DNA of 64,000 nucleotides from Streptomyces sp. Alt3 (GCF_030719215.1 NZ_CP120983.1:4154001-4218000), one strand, 5' to 3'; numbered from the stretch's first letter, positions 41,258-50,209 are shown. Numbers and translations are program-made. Notes: a model not told the origin generated them from the sequence alone.

Positions 41258-42661
41258 GTGACGACGATGACCGAAACGTCCGCTCGTTTCCGTGAGTTCA
41301 AGATGCCCGACGTGGGCGAGGGACTGACCGAGGCGGAAATCCTCAAGTGGTTCGTCCAGCCCGGCGACACCGTCACCGACGGGCAGGTCGTGTGCGAGGT
41401 CGAGACGGCCAAGGCCGCCGTGGAGCTGCCGATCCCGTTCGACGGGGTGGTGCACGAGCTGCGCTTCCCCGAGGGCACGACCGTCGACGTCGGCGAGGTG
41501 ATCATCGCGGTGGACGTGGCACCGGGCAGCGGTGACGTGCCCGCCGCCTCGGAGGCCGTCCAGCAGCCCGTCGCGGAAGCCGCACCCGAAGCGGAACCGG
41601 AGGCGCCCAAGGGCCGCCAGCCGGTGCTCGTGGGGTACGGCGTCGCCGAGAGCTCGACCAAGCGCCGCGCCCGCAAGGGGGCGCAGATCCCGGGTCCGGC
41701 CGCCGCCGCGGTCCAGGCCGAACTCAACGGCCACGGGGCGAAGGCCCCGGAGAGCCGGCCCCTCGCCAAGCCGCCGGTCCGCAAGCTGGCGAAGGACCTG
41801 GGCATCGACCTCACCACGGTCACCCCGACCGGCGAGGGCGGTGTCATCACCCGGGAGGACGTCCACGCGGCTGCCGTGCCGGCTCCCGCCGAGGCCCCCG
41901 CGCGGGCGGAGGAGCCCGCCGCGGTCCCCGCACCGGTCGCCGTGGTCGCGGATCCGGCGGGCCGGGAGACCCGTGTCCCGGTCAAGGGTGTGCGCAAGGC
42001 CATCGCCCAGGCCATGGTCGGCAGCGCCTTCACCGCGCCGCACGTGACCGAGTTCGTGACCGTCGACGTGACACGCACGATGAAGCTCGTGGCGGAGCTC
42101 AAGGAGGACAAGGACCTGGCCGGGGTCCGGGTCAATCCGCTCCTGATCATCGCCAAGGCACTCCTGGTCGCGATCCGGCGCAACCCGGCGGTCAACGCCG
42201 CCTGGGACGAGGCCAACCAGGAGATCGTGCAGAAGCACTACGTCAACCTGGGTATCGCCGCCGCGACCCCGCGTGGCCTGATCGTGCCGAACATCAAGGA
42301 CGCGCACGACAAGACCCTGCCCGAGCTGGGCGAGGCGCTGGGTGAGCTGGTGTCCACGGCACGCGAGGGGAAGACCTCCCCGGCCGCCATGGCCGGCGGC
42401 ACGGTGACCATCACCAACGTCGGCGTCTTCGGCGTCGACACGGGCACGCCGATCCTGAACCCGGGGGAGTCCGCGATCCTCGCGGTCGGAGCGATCAAGC
42501 TCCAGCCCTGGGTGCACAAGGGCAAGGTGAAGCCCCGCCAGGTCACCACGCTGGCACTCTCCTTCGACCACAGGCTGGTCGACGGCGAGCTGGGCTCCAA
42601 GGTGCTCGCGGACGTCGCGGCGGTCCTGGAACAGCCCAAGCGGCTGATCACCTGGGCCTGA
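41258..42661 (+). CDS. bkdC: Branched-chain 2-oxoacid dehydrogenase E2 (second cluster)
   Basis: 467 aa, GTG start at 41258 after GAGGAG; ATG at 41267 is also in frame. Order: lipoyl domain (about 12-87; E-T-A-K-A-A-V-E-L), E/P/A-rich linker, peripheral-subunit binding domain (about 170-205; L-A-K-P-P-V-R-K-L-A-K-D-L-G-I-D), Ala/Pro linker, acyltransferase core with the usual D-H-R-L-V-D-G (about 443-449). The other E2 at 24372 has D-H-R-V-C-D-G. A strong terminator follows. Confidence 0.93.
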   Translation: MTTMTETSARFREFKMPDVGEGLTEAEILKWFVQPGDTVTDGQVVCEVETAKAAVELPIPFDGVVHELRFPEGTTVDVGEVIIAVDVAPGSGDVPAASEAVQQPVAEAAPEAEPEAPKGRQPVLVGYGVAESSTKRRARKGAQIPGPAAAAVQAELNGHGAKAPESRPLAKPPVRKLAKDLGIDLTTVTPTGEGGVITREDVHAAAVPAPAEAPARAEEPAAVPAPVAVVADPAGRETRVPVKGVRKAIAQAMVGSAFTAPHVTEFVTVDVTRTMKLVAELKEDKDLAGVRVNPLLIIAKALLVAIRRNPAVNAAWDEANQEIVQKHYVNLGIAAATPRGLIVPNIKDAHDKTLPELGEALGELVSTAREGKTSPAAMAGGTVTITNVGVFGVDTGTPILNPGESAILAVGAIKLQPWVHKGKVKPRQVTTLALSFDHRLVDGELGSKVLADVAAVLEQPKRLITWA

Positions 42662-42675
42662 CAGTCGCACACGGA

Positions 42676-42708
42676 AAGGGGCCCGCCGCATGATGCGGCG
42701 GGCCCCTT
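42676..42708. terminator. Strong hairpin after second bkd cluster
   Basis: 15-bp exact arms (42676-42690, 42694-42708) around TGA, followed by CCTCG; also fits the end of the convergent carboxypeptidase gene. Confidence 0.88.
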
Positions 42709-42741
42709 CCTCGTGCGCGGGTCACATCCCGCGCACGGGGG

Positions 42742-43752
42742 TCACTTCTTGAAGCCGTAGTCCAGGAGCTTCTTCGCGTCGGCGGTCCGGGTCGTCGCGG
42801 ACGTCGAGGTGAGGACGGTCCCGATGACCGTCTTGCCGTTCCGGGTCGCGGCGAAGACCAGGCAGTACTTGGCCGTCGGTCCGGATCCGGTCTTCACGCC
42901 GATCATGCCGGTGTAGCTGCCCAGCATGGCGTTGGTGTTGGCCCACGACATGTAGCGGTAGCCACCGGACTTGGTGGTGACCTTCTGCTTCGTCGACTTG
43001 GTCTTCACGATCGCGCGGAACGTCGAGTTCTTCATCGCGCTGCTGGCGATCTTCGTCAGATCGCGCGGGGTGGAGTAGTTCGAACCGCCGCCGATGCCGT
43101 CGAACGAGTCGAAGTGGGTGTTCTTCAGACCGAGGCTCTTCGCGGAGGCGTTCATCTTGCCGATGAAGGACTTCACCCGCGCCGCCCGCGTGGAGCCGGT
43201 GCCGAACTTGTCGGCCAGGGCGTAGGCGGCGTCGCAGCCGGACGGCAGCATCAGGCCGTACAGCAGCTGACGGACCGTGACCTTGTCGCCGACGATCAGC
43301 CGTGCCGACGAGGCGTTCTTCGAGACGATGTAGTCGCTGTACGCCTTCTGGACGGTGACCTTGGCGTCGAGGTTCAGGTTCTTCTGCGCCAGCACGACCT
43401 TTGCGGTCATGATCTTCGTGGTCGAGCCGGTGGAGCGGCGGGTGTCCGCGCTCTTGCCGTAGAGCGTCTTCGCGGTGCCGTTGTTCATCACGAAGCCGCC
43501 CTTGGCGGTGATCGTGGGCGTCGGCGGTGCCGCTGCCTGAGCTGTGGAGGCGAACGCTCCGGTCGCGAGGACGGCTCCCGCTGTCAGGGCGACGACGGAC
43601 GCGACGGAGACGCGGCGTGTGCCCGAAATACCGTATGTCAAAGGAGACGCTCCCAAATGTCCTGAAAGGGCGATCGCACGGGAGTGCCGCCCTGACGTGA
43701 GACTCGCGAGAGCACCGAATGGCTGTACGCCCGAACGAGTGAGTCGTGTCAT
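42742..43752 (-). CDS. Serine-type D-Ala-D-Ala carboxypeptidase (peptidase S11)
   Basis: 336 aa from the ATG at 43752; an in-frame TTG at 43641 with GGGAG eight bases upstream would give a 299-aa product with a normal signal peptide (V-S-V-A-S-V-V-A-L-T-A-G-A-V-L...A-Q-A-A-A), and may be the real start. S11 motifs: S-T-T-K (nucleophile Ser), S-G-C in the S-x-N position and V-K-T-G-S-G. Exported enzyme trimming the terminal D-Ala of wall peptides. The Cys in the second motif is a known S11 variant. Divergent from a GntR gene. Confidence 0.88.
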   Translation of the reverse strand: MTRLTRSGVQPFGALASLTSGRHSRAIALSGHLGASPLTYGISGTRRVSVASVVALTAGAVLATGAFASTAQAAAPPTPTITAKGGFVMNNGTAKTLYGKSADTRRSTGSTTKIMTAKVVLAQKNLNLDAKVTVQKAYSDYIVSKNASSARLIVGDKVTVRQLLYGLMLPSGCDAAYALADKFGTGSTRAARVKSFIGKMNASAKSLGLKNTHFDSFDGIGGGSNYSTPRDLTKIASSAMKNSTFRAIVKTKSTKQKVTTKSGGYRYMSWANTNAMLGSYTGMIGVKTGSGPTAKYCLVFAATRNGKTVIGTVLTSTSATTRTADAKKLLDYGFKK

Positions 43753-43824
43753 TTTTGCATGACGGGTTCGCGTCACATCGGGTCCGGATCGCGGACGGGG
43801 GAGCCGACGCACGCATCTTGTATC

Positions 43825-43830
43825 TATGCT
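43825..43830 (+). promoter_or_regulatory. -10 element (TATGCT) for leaderless GntR gene
   Basis: TATGCT ends six bases before the ATG at 43837; no ribosome site. Confidence 0.5.
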
Positions 43831-43836
43831 GTGTGC

Positions 43837-44520
43837 ATGCCTGTCGCACCTCCTGCCTCGCCCACCGTCCGCAAGGCCGACCCCAAGCCGCCGCCGGCGG
43901 CCGAGCGCGTGTACGCACACATCAAGGAGGCGGTACTCGACCGCCGTTACGAGGGCGGCACGCTCCTCACCGAGGGCGACCTGGCCGAGGCGGTCGGTGT
44001 GTCCCGGACCCCGGTGCGCGAAGCCCTGCTCCGGCTCGAGGTCGAAGGGCTGATCAAGCTCTACCCGAAGAAGGGCGCGCTGGTGCTCGCGGTCTCCGCG
44101 CAGGAGATCTCCGACGTGGTGGAGACCCGGCTGCTCGTCGAGGAGTTCGCCGCACGCAAGGCCGTGCCCGCGTCGGCCCAGCTGATCGCCCGGCTCGAAC
44201 AGCTCCTGGAGGAGCAGCGGGAGCTCGCCGAGGTGGGCGACCTGGCCGCGGTGTCCGTCAAGGACCGCTGCTTCCACGCCGAGATCGTGAAGAACGCGGG
44301 CAACGAGATCCTCTCGCGCCTCTACGACCAGCTCCGCGACCGGCAGCTGCGGATGGGCGTCGCGGTGATGGAGGCGCACCCCGGCCGGGTCGCCGCCAAC
44401 ATCACCGAGCACGGTGAACTGCTGGACGCCATCAGGGCCGGCGACGCCGAGGGCGCCGCACAGGTCGTACGCCGCCACGTCAGCCGGGTCAAGGTGCTGG
44501 TCCGGGGTGATGACCGGTGA
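43837..44520 (+). CDS. GntR-family regulator (FadR/FCD subfamily)
   Basis: 227 aa from the ATG at 43837. N-terminal winged helix (about 20-85): A-E-R-V-Y-A-H-I-K-E-A-V-L, then L-T-E-G-D-L-A-E-A-V-G-V-S-R-T-P-V-R-E-A-L. C-terminal all-helical FCD ligand domain with metal-binding-type residues (D-R-C-F-H-A-E, and H near the end). The MFS transporter gene starts inside its stop (GTGA), so the regulator probably controls uptake or efflux of a small carboxylate through that transporter. Confidence 0.9.
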   Translation: MPVAPPASPTVRKADPKPPPAAERVYAHIKEAVLDRRYEGGTLLTEGDLAEAVGVSRTPVREALLRLEVEGLIKLYPKKGALVLAVSAQEISDVVETRLLVEEFAARKAVPASAQLIARLEQLLEEQRELAEVGDLAAVSVKDRCFHAEIVKNAGNEILSRLYDQLRDRQLRMGVAVMEAHPGRVAANITEHGELLDAIRAGDAEGAAQVVRRHVSRVKVLVRGDDR

Positions 44521-45824
44521 GCTCCGCCTCCCCCACCCTGTCCCTGCCCGGAGACCCGCCCGGCGGCCGGCGTGCCGCGTGGGTCTGGGGCATCGGCGTC
44601 GCGGTCTACTTCGTCGCGATCATCTTCCGTACGAGCCTGGGCGTCGCCGGACTGGACGCCGCCGACCGGTTCGACGTCAACGCCTCGGCCCTGTCGACGT
44701 TCTCCATCCTCCAGCTGCTCGTCTACGCCGGCATGCAGATACCCGTCGGCCTGATGGTCGACCGGCTCGGCACCAAGAAGGTCCTCACCCTCGGGGTGGT
44801 GCTCTTCACGGTGGGACAGCTGGGCTTCGCGCTCTCGCCCTCGTACGGCACGGCGCTCGCCTCCCGCGCGCTGCTCGGCTGCGGCGACGCCATGACGTTC
44901 ATCAGCGTGCTGCGGCTCGGCACCCGGTGGTTCCCGGCCCGGCGCGGTCCGATGATCGGTCAGGTTGCCGCGCTCTTCGGGATGGCGGGCAACCTGGTCT
45001 CCACCCTGGTCATCGCCCGCGCGCTGCACGGGCTCGGCTGGACCACGACCTTCGTCGGCAGCTCGATGGCGGGCGTGGTGGTGCTGGTCCTGCTGCTGCT
45101 CTTCCTCAAGGACCACCCCGAGGGCCATGAGCCGCCGCCCGTCGAGCACGCGGGAGGGACGTACGTACGGAAGCAGATCGCAGCCTCCTGGCGGGAGCCG
45201 GGCACCCGCCTCGGCATGTGGGTGCACTTCACCACGCAGTTCCCCGCCATGGTCTTCCTGCTGCTGTGGGGCATGCCGTTCCTGGTCGAGGCACAGGGGC
45301 TCAGCAGAGGTACCGCGGGCGAACTGCTCACCCTGGTGGTGCTCTCGAACATGGTGGTGGGGCTCGTCTACGGGCAGATCATCGCCCGCCACCACTCCGC
45401 GCGCGCCCCGCTGGCGCTGGGTACGGTCGCGCTGACCGCACTGCTCTGGGCGTCCACGATCTTCTACCCCGGTGACCACGCGCCGATGTGGCTGCTGATC
45501 ACGCTCTGCGTGGTGCTCGGCTCCTGCGGACCGGCCTCGATGATCGGATTCGACTTCGGGCGGCCGGCCAACCCGCCGGAGCGCCAGGGCACCGCTTCCG
45601 GCATCGTCAACATGGGTGGTTTCATCGCCTCGATGACGACGCTGTTCGCGGTGGGTGTCCTGCTGGACGCGACAGGGGACAACTACCGTGTCGCGTTCGC
45701 CTCGGTCTTCGTCCTGGAGGCACTCGGCGTCGTACAGATCCTGAGGCTGCACGCCGGCGCCACGCACCGGGAGCGCGACCATCACGTCGTCAGCCGGGTC
45801 GAAGCCGTTCACGTGCCCGCCTGA
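44517..45824 (+). CDS. Major facilitator superfamily transporter
   Basis: 435 aa with about 12 membrane helices. MFS motif A-like loop between helices 2 and 3: G-L-M-V-D-R-L-G-T-K-K-V. GTG start overlapping the GntR stop. Substrate unknown; its regulator and lack of catabolic neighbours give only a hint of an organic acid. Long hydrophilic loop in the middle (about 205-225). Confidence 0.9.
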   Translation: MSSASPTLSLPGDPPGGRRAAWVWGIGVAVYFVAIIFRTSLGVAGLDAADRFDVNASALSTFSILQLLVYAGMQIPVGLMVDRLGTKKVLTLGVVLFTVGQLGFALSPSYGTALASRALLGCGDAMTFISVLRLGTRWFPARRGPMIGQVAALFGMAGNLVSTLVIARALHGLGWTTTFVGSSMAGVVVLVLLLLFLKDHPEGHEPPPVEHAGGTYVRKQIAASWREPGTRLGMWVHFTTQFPAMVFLLLWGMPFLVEAQGLSRGTAGELLTLVVLSNMVVGLVYGQIIARHHSARAPLALGTVALTALLWASTIFYPGDHAPMWLLITLCVVLGSCGPASMIGFDFGRPANPPERQGTASGIVNMGGFIASMTTLFAVGVLLDATGDNYRVAFASVFVLEALGVVQILRLHAGATHRERDHHVVSRVEAVHVPA

Positions 45825-45843
45825 CAGCGGTCGCGGCGGCGGC

Positions 45844-45879
45844 TGTCCGGCGGCGCGCCCGTCCCGGCCCGCCGCCGGA
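45844..45879. terminator. Hairpin between convergent MFS and DinB-like genes
   Basis: 11-bp exact arms (45844-45854, 45869-45879), 14-base loop. The surrounding GC content makes chance pairing more likely, hence moderate confidence. Confidence 0.45.
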
Positions 45880-45900
45880 CGGGCGCCGCCGGTCGTGGTG

Positions 45901-46725
45901 CTACGGGGTCACGGCGAAGTGGCGCAGGATCTCGGCCGCGAGCTCCTGGTCGCCGTCGACCTTGATCCGGTCCTCCACGGCCTGCGCCCGGACCCGCCCG
46001 CAGGCCAGCCGGTAGTACGTCTCCCAGTCCATCGCCAGGGTCGCCACGGGGCCCAGCGACGGTGCTCCGTCCACCGAACCGCGGCCCTCGCCGTCGACCC
46101 TGACCGTGCGCAGGAACTCCAGCGGGCCGTGCACATCGAAGACCACGGCCGAGTTGTGCGGCGCCCCCGCGTCCTTGGCGACCACCTTCGCCAGTCCGAC
46201 CAGCAGCGTGTCCCGGACGATCAGGGCGCCGGGTGAATCCAGATTGCCGGGCTGCCCCAGCGTCGTCCGCAGGTCCTGCTCGTGCACCCACACATCGAAG
46301 GCCCGCATGTGCAGAGCCAGTTCCAGCGTCTGCTCGGCGCCGAGGGGCGCCCGCACCATGGTCTCGGGAGCCCGCGACTCGTTGCGCAGCTGACGCATGC
46401 GCCGGATCAGCGTGTACTCCAGCTCCGAGGTCATCTCCGGCGCGGTGTGGTGGCGCCGTACGTCGACCTGCATCTCCATGTAGCGCTGGTGGTCGTTCTG
46501 TACGTGGTACAGGTCGCGTGGCAGCGTGTGGATGGGACGGGGGTCGCCGAGCTGTTCGCACTCCATGCCGATGACGTGCGAGACGATGTCGCGCACCGAC
46601 CAGCCCGGGCAGGGCGTCCGGCGGTTCCACTCCCCCTCGACGAGCGGCTTGACCAGCTCGGCTATCGACTCGACGGAGTGGGTCCAGGCATCGGCATAGG
46701 TCTGGAGGCTGGGATGGACGGTCAC
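45901..46725 (-). CDS. Maleylpyruvate isomerase-like, mycothiol-dependent (DinB/MDMPI fold)
   Basis: 274 aa from the GTG at 46725 (GAGGGG site). N-terminal four-helix domain with W-T-H-S-V-E-S-I-A-E-L...R-R-T-P-C-P-G-W-S-V-R-D-I-V-S-H-V-I-G, the MDMPI metal-binding pattern (His residues near 53 and in H-M-R-A-F-D-V-W-V-H-E-Q-D). C-terminal domain about 190-274. The family contains mycothiol S-transferases and many uncharacterised actinobacterial proteins; substrate unknown. Confidence 0.82.
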   Translation of the reverse strand: MTVHPSLQTYADAWTHSVESIAELVKPLVEGEWNRRTPCPGWSVRDIVSHVIGMECEQLGDPRPIHTLPRDLYHVQNDHQRYMEMQVDVRRHHTAPEMTSELEYTLIRRMRQLRNESRAPETMVRAPLGAEQTLELALHMRAFDVWVHEQDLRTTLGQPGNLDSPGALIVRDTLLVGLAKVVAKDAGAPHNSAVVFDVHGPLEFLRTVRVDGEGRGSVDGAPSLGPVATLAMDWETYYRLACGRVRAQAVEDRIKVDGDQELAAEILRHFAVTP

Positions 46726-46924
46726 GGGACCCCTCGTGCGGTTCTGCGGTGCATGGGCTGGAGAGCAGGGAGTGCCGACGGGAGAGCCGGCACCGACGGT
46801 GCTGTCTGCGGGCTGCGTGGGAGGTTCGCTCGCTAAGTTACGCTGCGAGCAGGCACCCCGGCAGTGCTTTCGTGTGACGATCGTAGGCCCGCGTTGACGG
46901 CTTCCATGCCAGGACGGTGGTAGT

Positions 46925-47722
46925 GTGCACGCCTCCCTCATCCAGATGGCAGTAAACCCGGATGAATCGGTCAATTCCCGTAGAGAGCGCGCGGCTTCAC
47001 TGGTCGTGGCCCAGCGGGGAGCCGACCTGGTCCTCCTCCCCGAGCTCTGGCCTGTCGGCGCCTTCGCCTACACCGCGTTCGCCGAAGAGGCCGAACCGCT
47101 CCAGGGGCCCACGCACGACGTCATGGCGAAGGCGGCTGCCGAGGCGGGGGTCTGGCTGCACGCCGGGTCCTTCGTGGAGCGCGCCGAGGACGGCACCCTC
47201 TACAACACCTCACTGGTCTTCTCGCCCGAGGGTGAGCGGGCCGCCGCATACCGCAAGATCCATCGCTTCGGGTTCGACAAGGGCGAGGCCGTGCTGATGG
47301 GGGCCGGCGAGGAGCTTGTCACCGTAGCTCTGCCGGAGACCATCCTCGGCCTCGCCACCTGCTACGACCTGCGCTTTCCCGAGCAGTTCCGGGGGCTGGT
47401 CGACGCAGGGGCCGAAACCCTGGTCGTTTCGGCGGGCTGGCCGGAGCGCAGGCGTTCGCACTGGACCCTGCTGGCGCAGGCACGTGCCGTCGAGAACCAG
47501 GCGTATGTCCTGGCGGTCGGGTCGGCGGGCACCCACGCGGGGGTGGAGCAGGCGGGTCACAGCATCGTCGTCGACCCCTGGGGCGAGGTGCTCGCCGAGG
47601 CCGGTGCGGCCGAGGAGGTGCTGACCGTGGAGTTCGACCCGGCCAGGGCCATCACCACCCGGGAGCAGTTCCCGGCGCTCAAGGACCGCCGTCTGGGCCT
47701 CGCCCCGAGGCGCCTGGCCTGA
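46925..47722 (+). CDS. Nitrilase-superfamily carbon-nitrogen hydrolase
   Basis: 265 aa from the GTG at 46925, needed to keep the first beta strand (A-S-L-I-Q-M-A-V). The Glu-Lys-Cys triad is present: L-L-P-E-L-W (about 40), Y-R-K-I-H-R-F-G (about 110) and A-T-C-Y-D-L-R-F-P-E (about 147). Similar to omega-amidase/Nit-type enzymes that hydrolyse amides in the cytosol. Convergent with the LURP-one gene across parS 3. Confidence 0.9.
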   Translation: MHASLIQMAVNPDESVNSRRERAASLVVAQRGADLVLLPELWPVGAFAYTAFAEEAEPLQGPTHDVMAKAAAEAGVWLHAGSFVERAEDGTLYNTSLVFSPEGERAAAYRKIHRFGFDKGEAVLMGAGEELVTVALPETILGLATCYDLRFPEQFRGLVDAGAETLVVSAGWPERRRSHWTLLAQARAVENQAYVLAVGSAGTHAGVEQAGHSIVVDPWGEVLAEAGAAEEVLTVEFDPARAITTREQFPALKDRRLGLAPRRLA

Positions 47723-47749
47723 GCCACACGCACGCTCACCGACGGCCCG

Positions 47750-47763
47750 GTTTCACGTGAAAC
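47750..47763. other. parS site 3 inside a 26-bp palindrome
   Basis: Exact GTTTCACGTGAAAC, and perfect dyad symmetry continues over 47744-47769 (GGCCCG/CGGGCC flanks). Lies in the 100-base gap between convergent genes, 28 bases after the nitrilase stop, where it could also act as a terminator hairpin. Confidence 0.93.
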
Positions 47764-47822
47764 CGGGCCGGCCCGTATGCCCCGGCCCGGTCCGATTGTC
47801 CTCCGGGCCCGGGGGCGGGCCC

Positions 47823-48329
47823 TCAGTCCTCGCCGTGGTCCTTGTCGTGCTCCTTGTCCGCGAGGACGATCACGCACACCGCCACCGCGAGGAGGAGGGG
47901 CACGTCGGCGTCCTCCCGCACGATGTCGACGCCGTACGTGTCGCGGACCGTCAGCCAGCGCCGGGAGATCTGGGCCAGCAGTTCGCCGTCGTAGTCGATG
48001 GCGAACTCGCGGTCCAGGATCTTGCCGCTGACGTCCAGCTCCGTGCCGTCCACGAGGCTCACCCGGTAGTGGTTGCGCAGCAGGGAGAGCCGCTTCCGCT
48101 TGACCTTGGCGAGCTCGTCGCCGTCGCGTTCGACGAGCATGGTGTCGCGGATGCTGATCAGCTTCTGGCGGATCTCCACCAGCACCCGGCCGTCGGTGTC
48201 CTTCAGCTCGAAGGTGTCCCGGAGCCTCATGGCCTTGCCGTCGACGAGGAAGAGCTTCCGCCCGTCCGCGTCCTCGATCCAGTAGTCGTCACCGATGCCG
48301 AACACGCGCTCACGTACGAGAAGTCTCAT
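47823..48329 (-). CDS. LURP-one-related protein
   Basis: 168 aa, one LURP-one/Tubby-C-like domain: F-G-I-G-D-D-Y-W-I-E-D-A-D-G, then repeated beta-strand units with D-x-x-G-x-x-L-x-x-I-R-x-K and L-I-S-I-R-D-T-M. These proteins form a beta barrel and often associate with membranes; bacterial function is unknown. The C-terminus has a hydrophobic A-V-A-V-C-V-I-V-L-A followed by a charged D-K-E-H-D-K-D-H tail. Divergent from the thioredoxin-NHL gene. Confidence 0.85.
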   Translation of the reverse strand: MRLLVRERVFGIGDDYWIEDADGRKLFLVDGKAMRLRDTFELKDTDGRVLVEIRQKLISIRDTMLVERDGDELAKVKRKRLSLLRNHYRVSLVDGTELDVSGKILDREFAIDYDGELLAQISRRWLTVRDTYGVDIVREDADVPLLLAVAVCVIVLADKEHDKDHGED

Positions 48330-48393
48330 GGATCACAGGTTCCCCGACGCCCTGCCGGAATGCGCGCAGGCCACGGTGCTGTTGACTGGTGGC

Positions 48394-50205
48394 ATGACAG
48401 CACGTGCACGTGTCCGCGCCCCCGAACTGATCGGCAAGGGCGGCTGGCTCAATACAGGCGACCGGCAGTACACCCTGGCTGACCTGCGGGGACGCATCGT
48501 CATCCTGGATTTCTGGACCTTCTGCTGTGTGAACTGTCTGCATGTGCTCGACGAGCTGCGCGACCTGGAGGAGAAGCACCGCGACACCGTGGTGATCATC
48601 GGTGTCCACTCGCCGAAGTTCGTGCACGAGGCCGAACACCAGGCCGTGGTCGACGCGGTCGAGCGGTACGAGGTGCACCACCCGGTTCTCGACGACCCCG
48701 AGCTCGCCACCTGGAAGCAGTACGCCGTCCGGGCCTGGCCCACGCTCGTCGTCGTGGACCCCGAGGGCTATGTCGTGGCCCAGCACGCGGGTGAGGGGCA
48801 CGCGCACGCCATCGAGAAGCTGGTCGAGGAGCTGGAGGACGAGCACGCGGCGAAGGGCACCCTGCGCCGCGGCGACGGCCCGTACGTCGCGCCGGAGCCG
48901 GTCGCCACGCATCTGCGCTTCCCCGGCAAGGCGCTCGCCCTTCCCGACGGCGGCTTCCTGGTCTCGGACAGCACCCGTCACCGCTTGGTCGAACTGGACG
49001 CCGACGGCGAGACCGTACGCGGCCACTTCGGCGCCGGTGAGCGTGGATTCGCGGACGGGGGCCGCGAGGAGGCCCGGTTCAGTGAGCCGCAGGGCCTCGC
49101 CTTCCTGCCCGACGGCCGGATCGCCGTCGCGGACACGGTCAACCACGCGATCAGGGCGCTCGACCTCGCGACAGGTGTGACGACCACGCTCGCCGGGACC
49201 GGCCGCCAGTGGTGGCAGGGCTCCGCCACCGACGGCACCGCCACGGAGGTGGACCTGTCGTCCCCCTGGGACATCGCCTGGTTCGGTGACCGGCTGTGGA
49301 TCGCGATGGCGGGCGTGCACCAGCTGTGGACGTACGACCCCGGGAAGGGGACGGTCGGCGTCGCCGCGGGAACGACCAACGAGGGCCTGGTCGACGGCCC
49401 CGGTGACGAGGCGTGGTTCGCGCAGCCGTCCGGCCTGGCGTCGGCCGGCGACCGTCTCTGGGTCGCCGACTCCGAGAACTCCGCGCTGCGCTACGTGGAC
49501 CTGGAGGGCGCCGTGCACACGGCCGTCGGTACGGGACTCTTCGACTTCGGCCACCGCGACGGCGCCGCCGGCCAGGCGCTCCTCCAGCACCCGCTGGGTG
49601 TGACGGCCCTCCCGGACGGCTCCGTCGCCGTGAGCGACACCTACAACCACGCGCTGCGGCGGTACGACCCCGAGAGCGGAGAGGTCACCACGCTGGCCAC
49701 GGATCTGCGCGAGCCGAGCGACGCCGTCCTGGTGGACGGCGACCTGGTGGTCGTCGAGTCCGCGCGGCACCGGCTGACCCGGCTGCGTCTCCCCGAGGAG
49801 GCCGTGCGGGTCGCCGGCCGGGCCCACCGCACCCAGCGCGCGGCCACGGAGGTCGCCGCCGGCACGCTGCGGCTGGACGTGGTCTTCCAGGCACCCGCCG
49901 GGCAGAAGCTGGACACCCGGTACGGCCCGTCCACGCGGCTGCTGGTCTCCTCCACCCCGCCGGAGCTGCTGGCCGAGGGCTCAGGGCCGGGTACGGACCT
50001 GAGCCGCGACCTGGTCCTTGCGGACGGGGTCACCGAGGGCGTCCTGCACGTGTCCGCGATGGCGGCGTCGTGCGACGACGACCCTGCGAACGAGTACCCG
50101 GCCTGCCATGTGCACCAGCAGGACTGGGGCGTCCCCGTGAACGTCACCGCCACAGGGACCTCCAGGCTCCCGCTGGTGCTGGCGGGGATGGACGAGCAGG
50201 GCTGA
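48394..50205 (+). CDS. Thioredoxin-like domain fused to NHL beta-propeller
   Basis: 603 aa from the ATG at 48394; the upstream open frame crosses the LURP-one promoter. N-terminal thioredoxin fold (about 20-165) with W-T-F-C-C-V-N-C-L, a C-x-x-C variant of redox-active site (preceded by a further Cys), and cis-Pro W-P-T-L-V-V-V. The rest is an NHL repeat propeller (about 175-500): P-D-G-G-F-L-V-S-D-S, P-D-G-R-I-A-V-A-D-T-V-N-H-A, G-D-R-L-W-V-A-D-S-E-N-S-A. The C-terminus has C-D-D-D...C-H-V-H. No signal peptide, so cytosolic. Resembles NHLRC2-type proteins. Confidence 0.9.
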   Translation: MTARARVRAPELIGKGGWLNTGDRQYTLADLRGRIVILDFWTFCCVNCLHVLDELRDLEEKHRDTVVIIGVHSPKFVHEAEHQAVVDAVERYEVHHPVLDDPELATWKQYAVRAWPTLVVVDPEGYVVAQHAGEGHAHAIEKLVEELEDEHAAKGTLRRGDGPYVAPEPVATHLRFPGKALALPDGGFLVSDSTRHRLVELDADGETVRGHFGAGERGFADGGREEARFSEPQGLAFLPDGRIAVADTVNHAIRALDLATGVTTTLAGTGRQWWQGSATDGTATEVDLSSPWDIAWFGDRLWIAMAGVHQLWTYDPGKGTVGVAAGTTNEGLVDGPGDEAWFAQPSGLASAGDRLWVADSENSALRYVDLEGAVHTAVGTGLFDFGHRDGAAGQALLQHPLGVTALPDGSVAVSDTYNHALRRYDPESGEVTTLATDLREPSDAVLVDGDLVVVESARHRLTRLRLPEEAVRVAGRAHRTQRAATEVAAGTLRLDVVFQAPAGQKLDTRYGPSTRLLVSSTPPELLAEGSGPGTDLSRDLVLADGVTEGVLHVSAMAASCDDDPANEYPACHVHQQDWGVPVNVTATGTSRLPLVLAGMDEQG

Positions 50206-50209
50206 CGGC

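Noticed and set aside
40261..42691. Long minus-strand open frames opposite the second bkd cluster
   Set aside because: Shadow frames of E1 beta and E2, which have all catalytic motifs.
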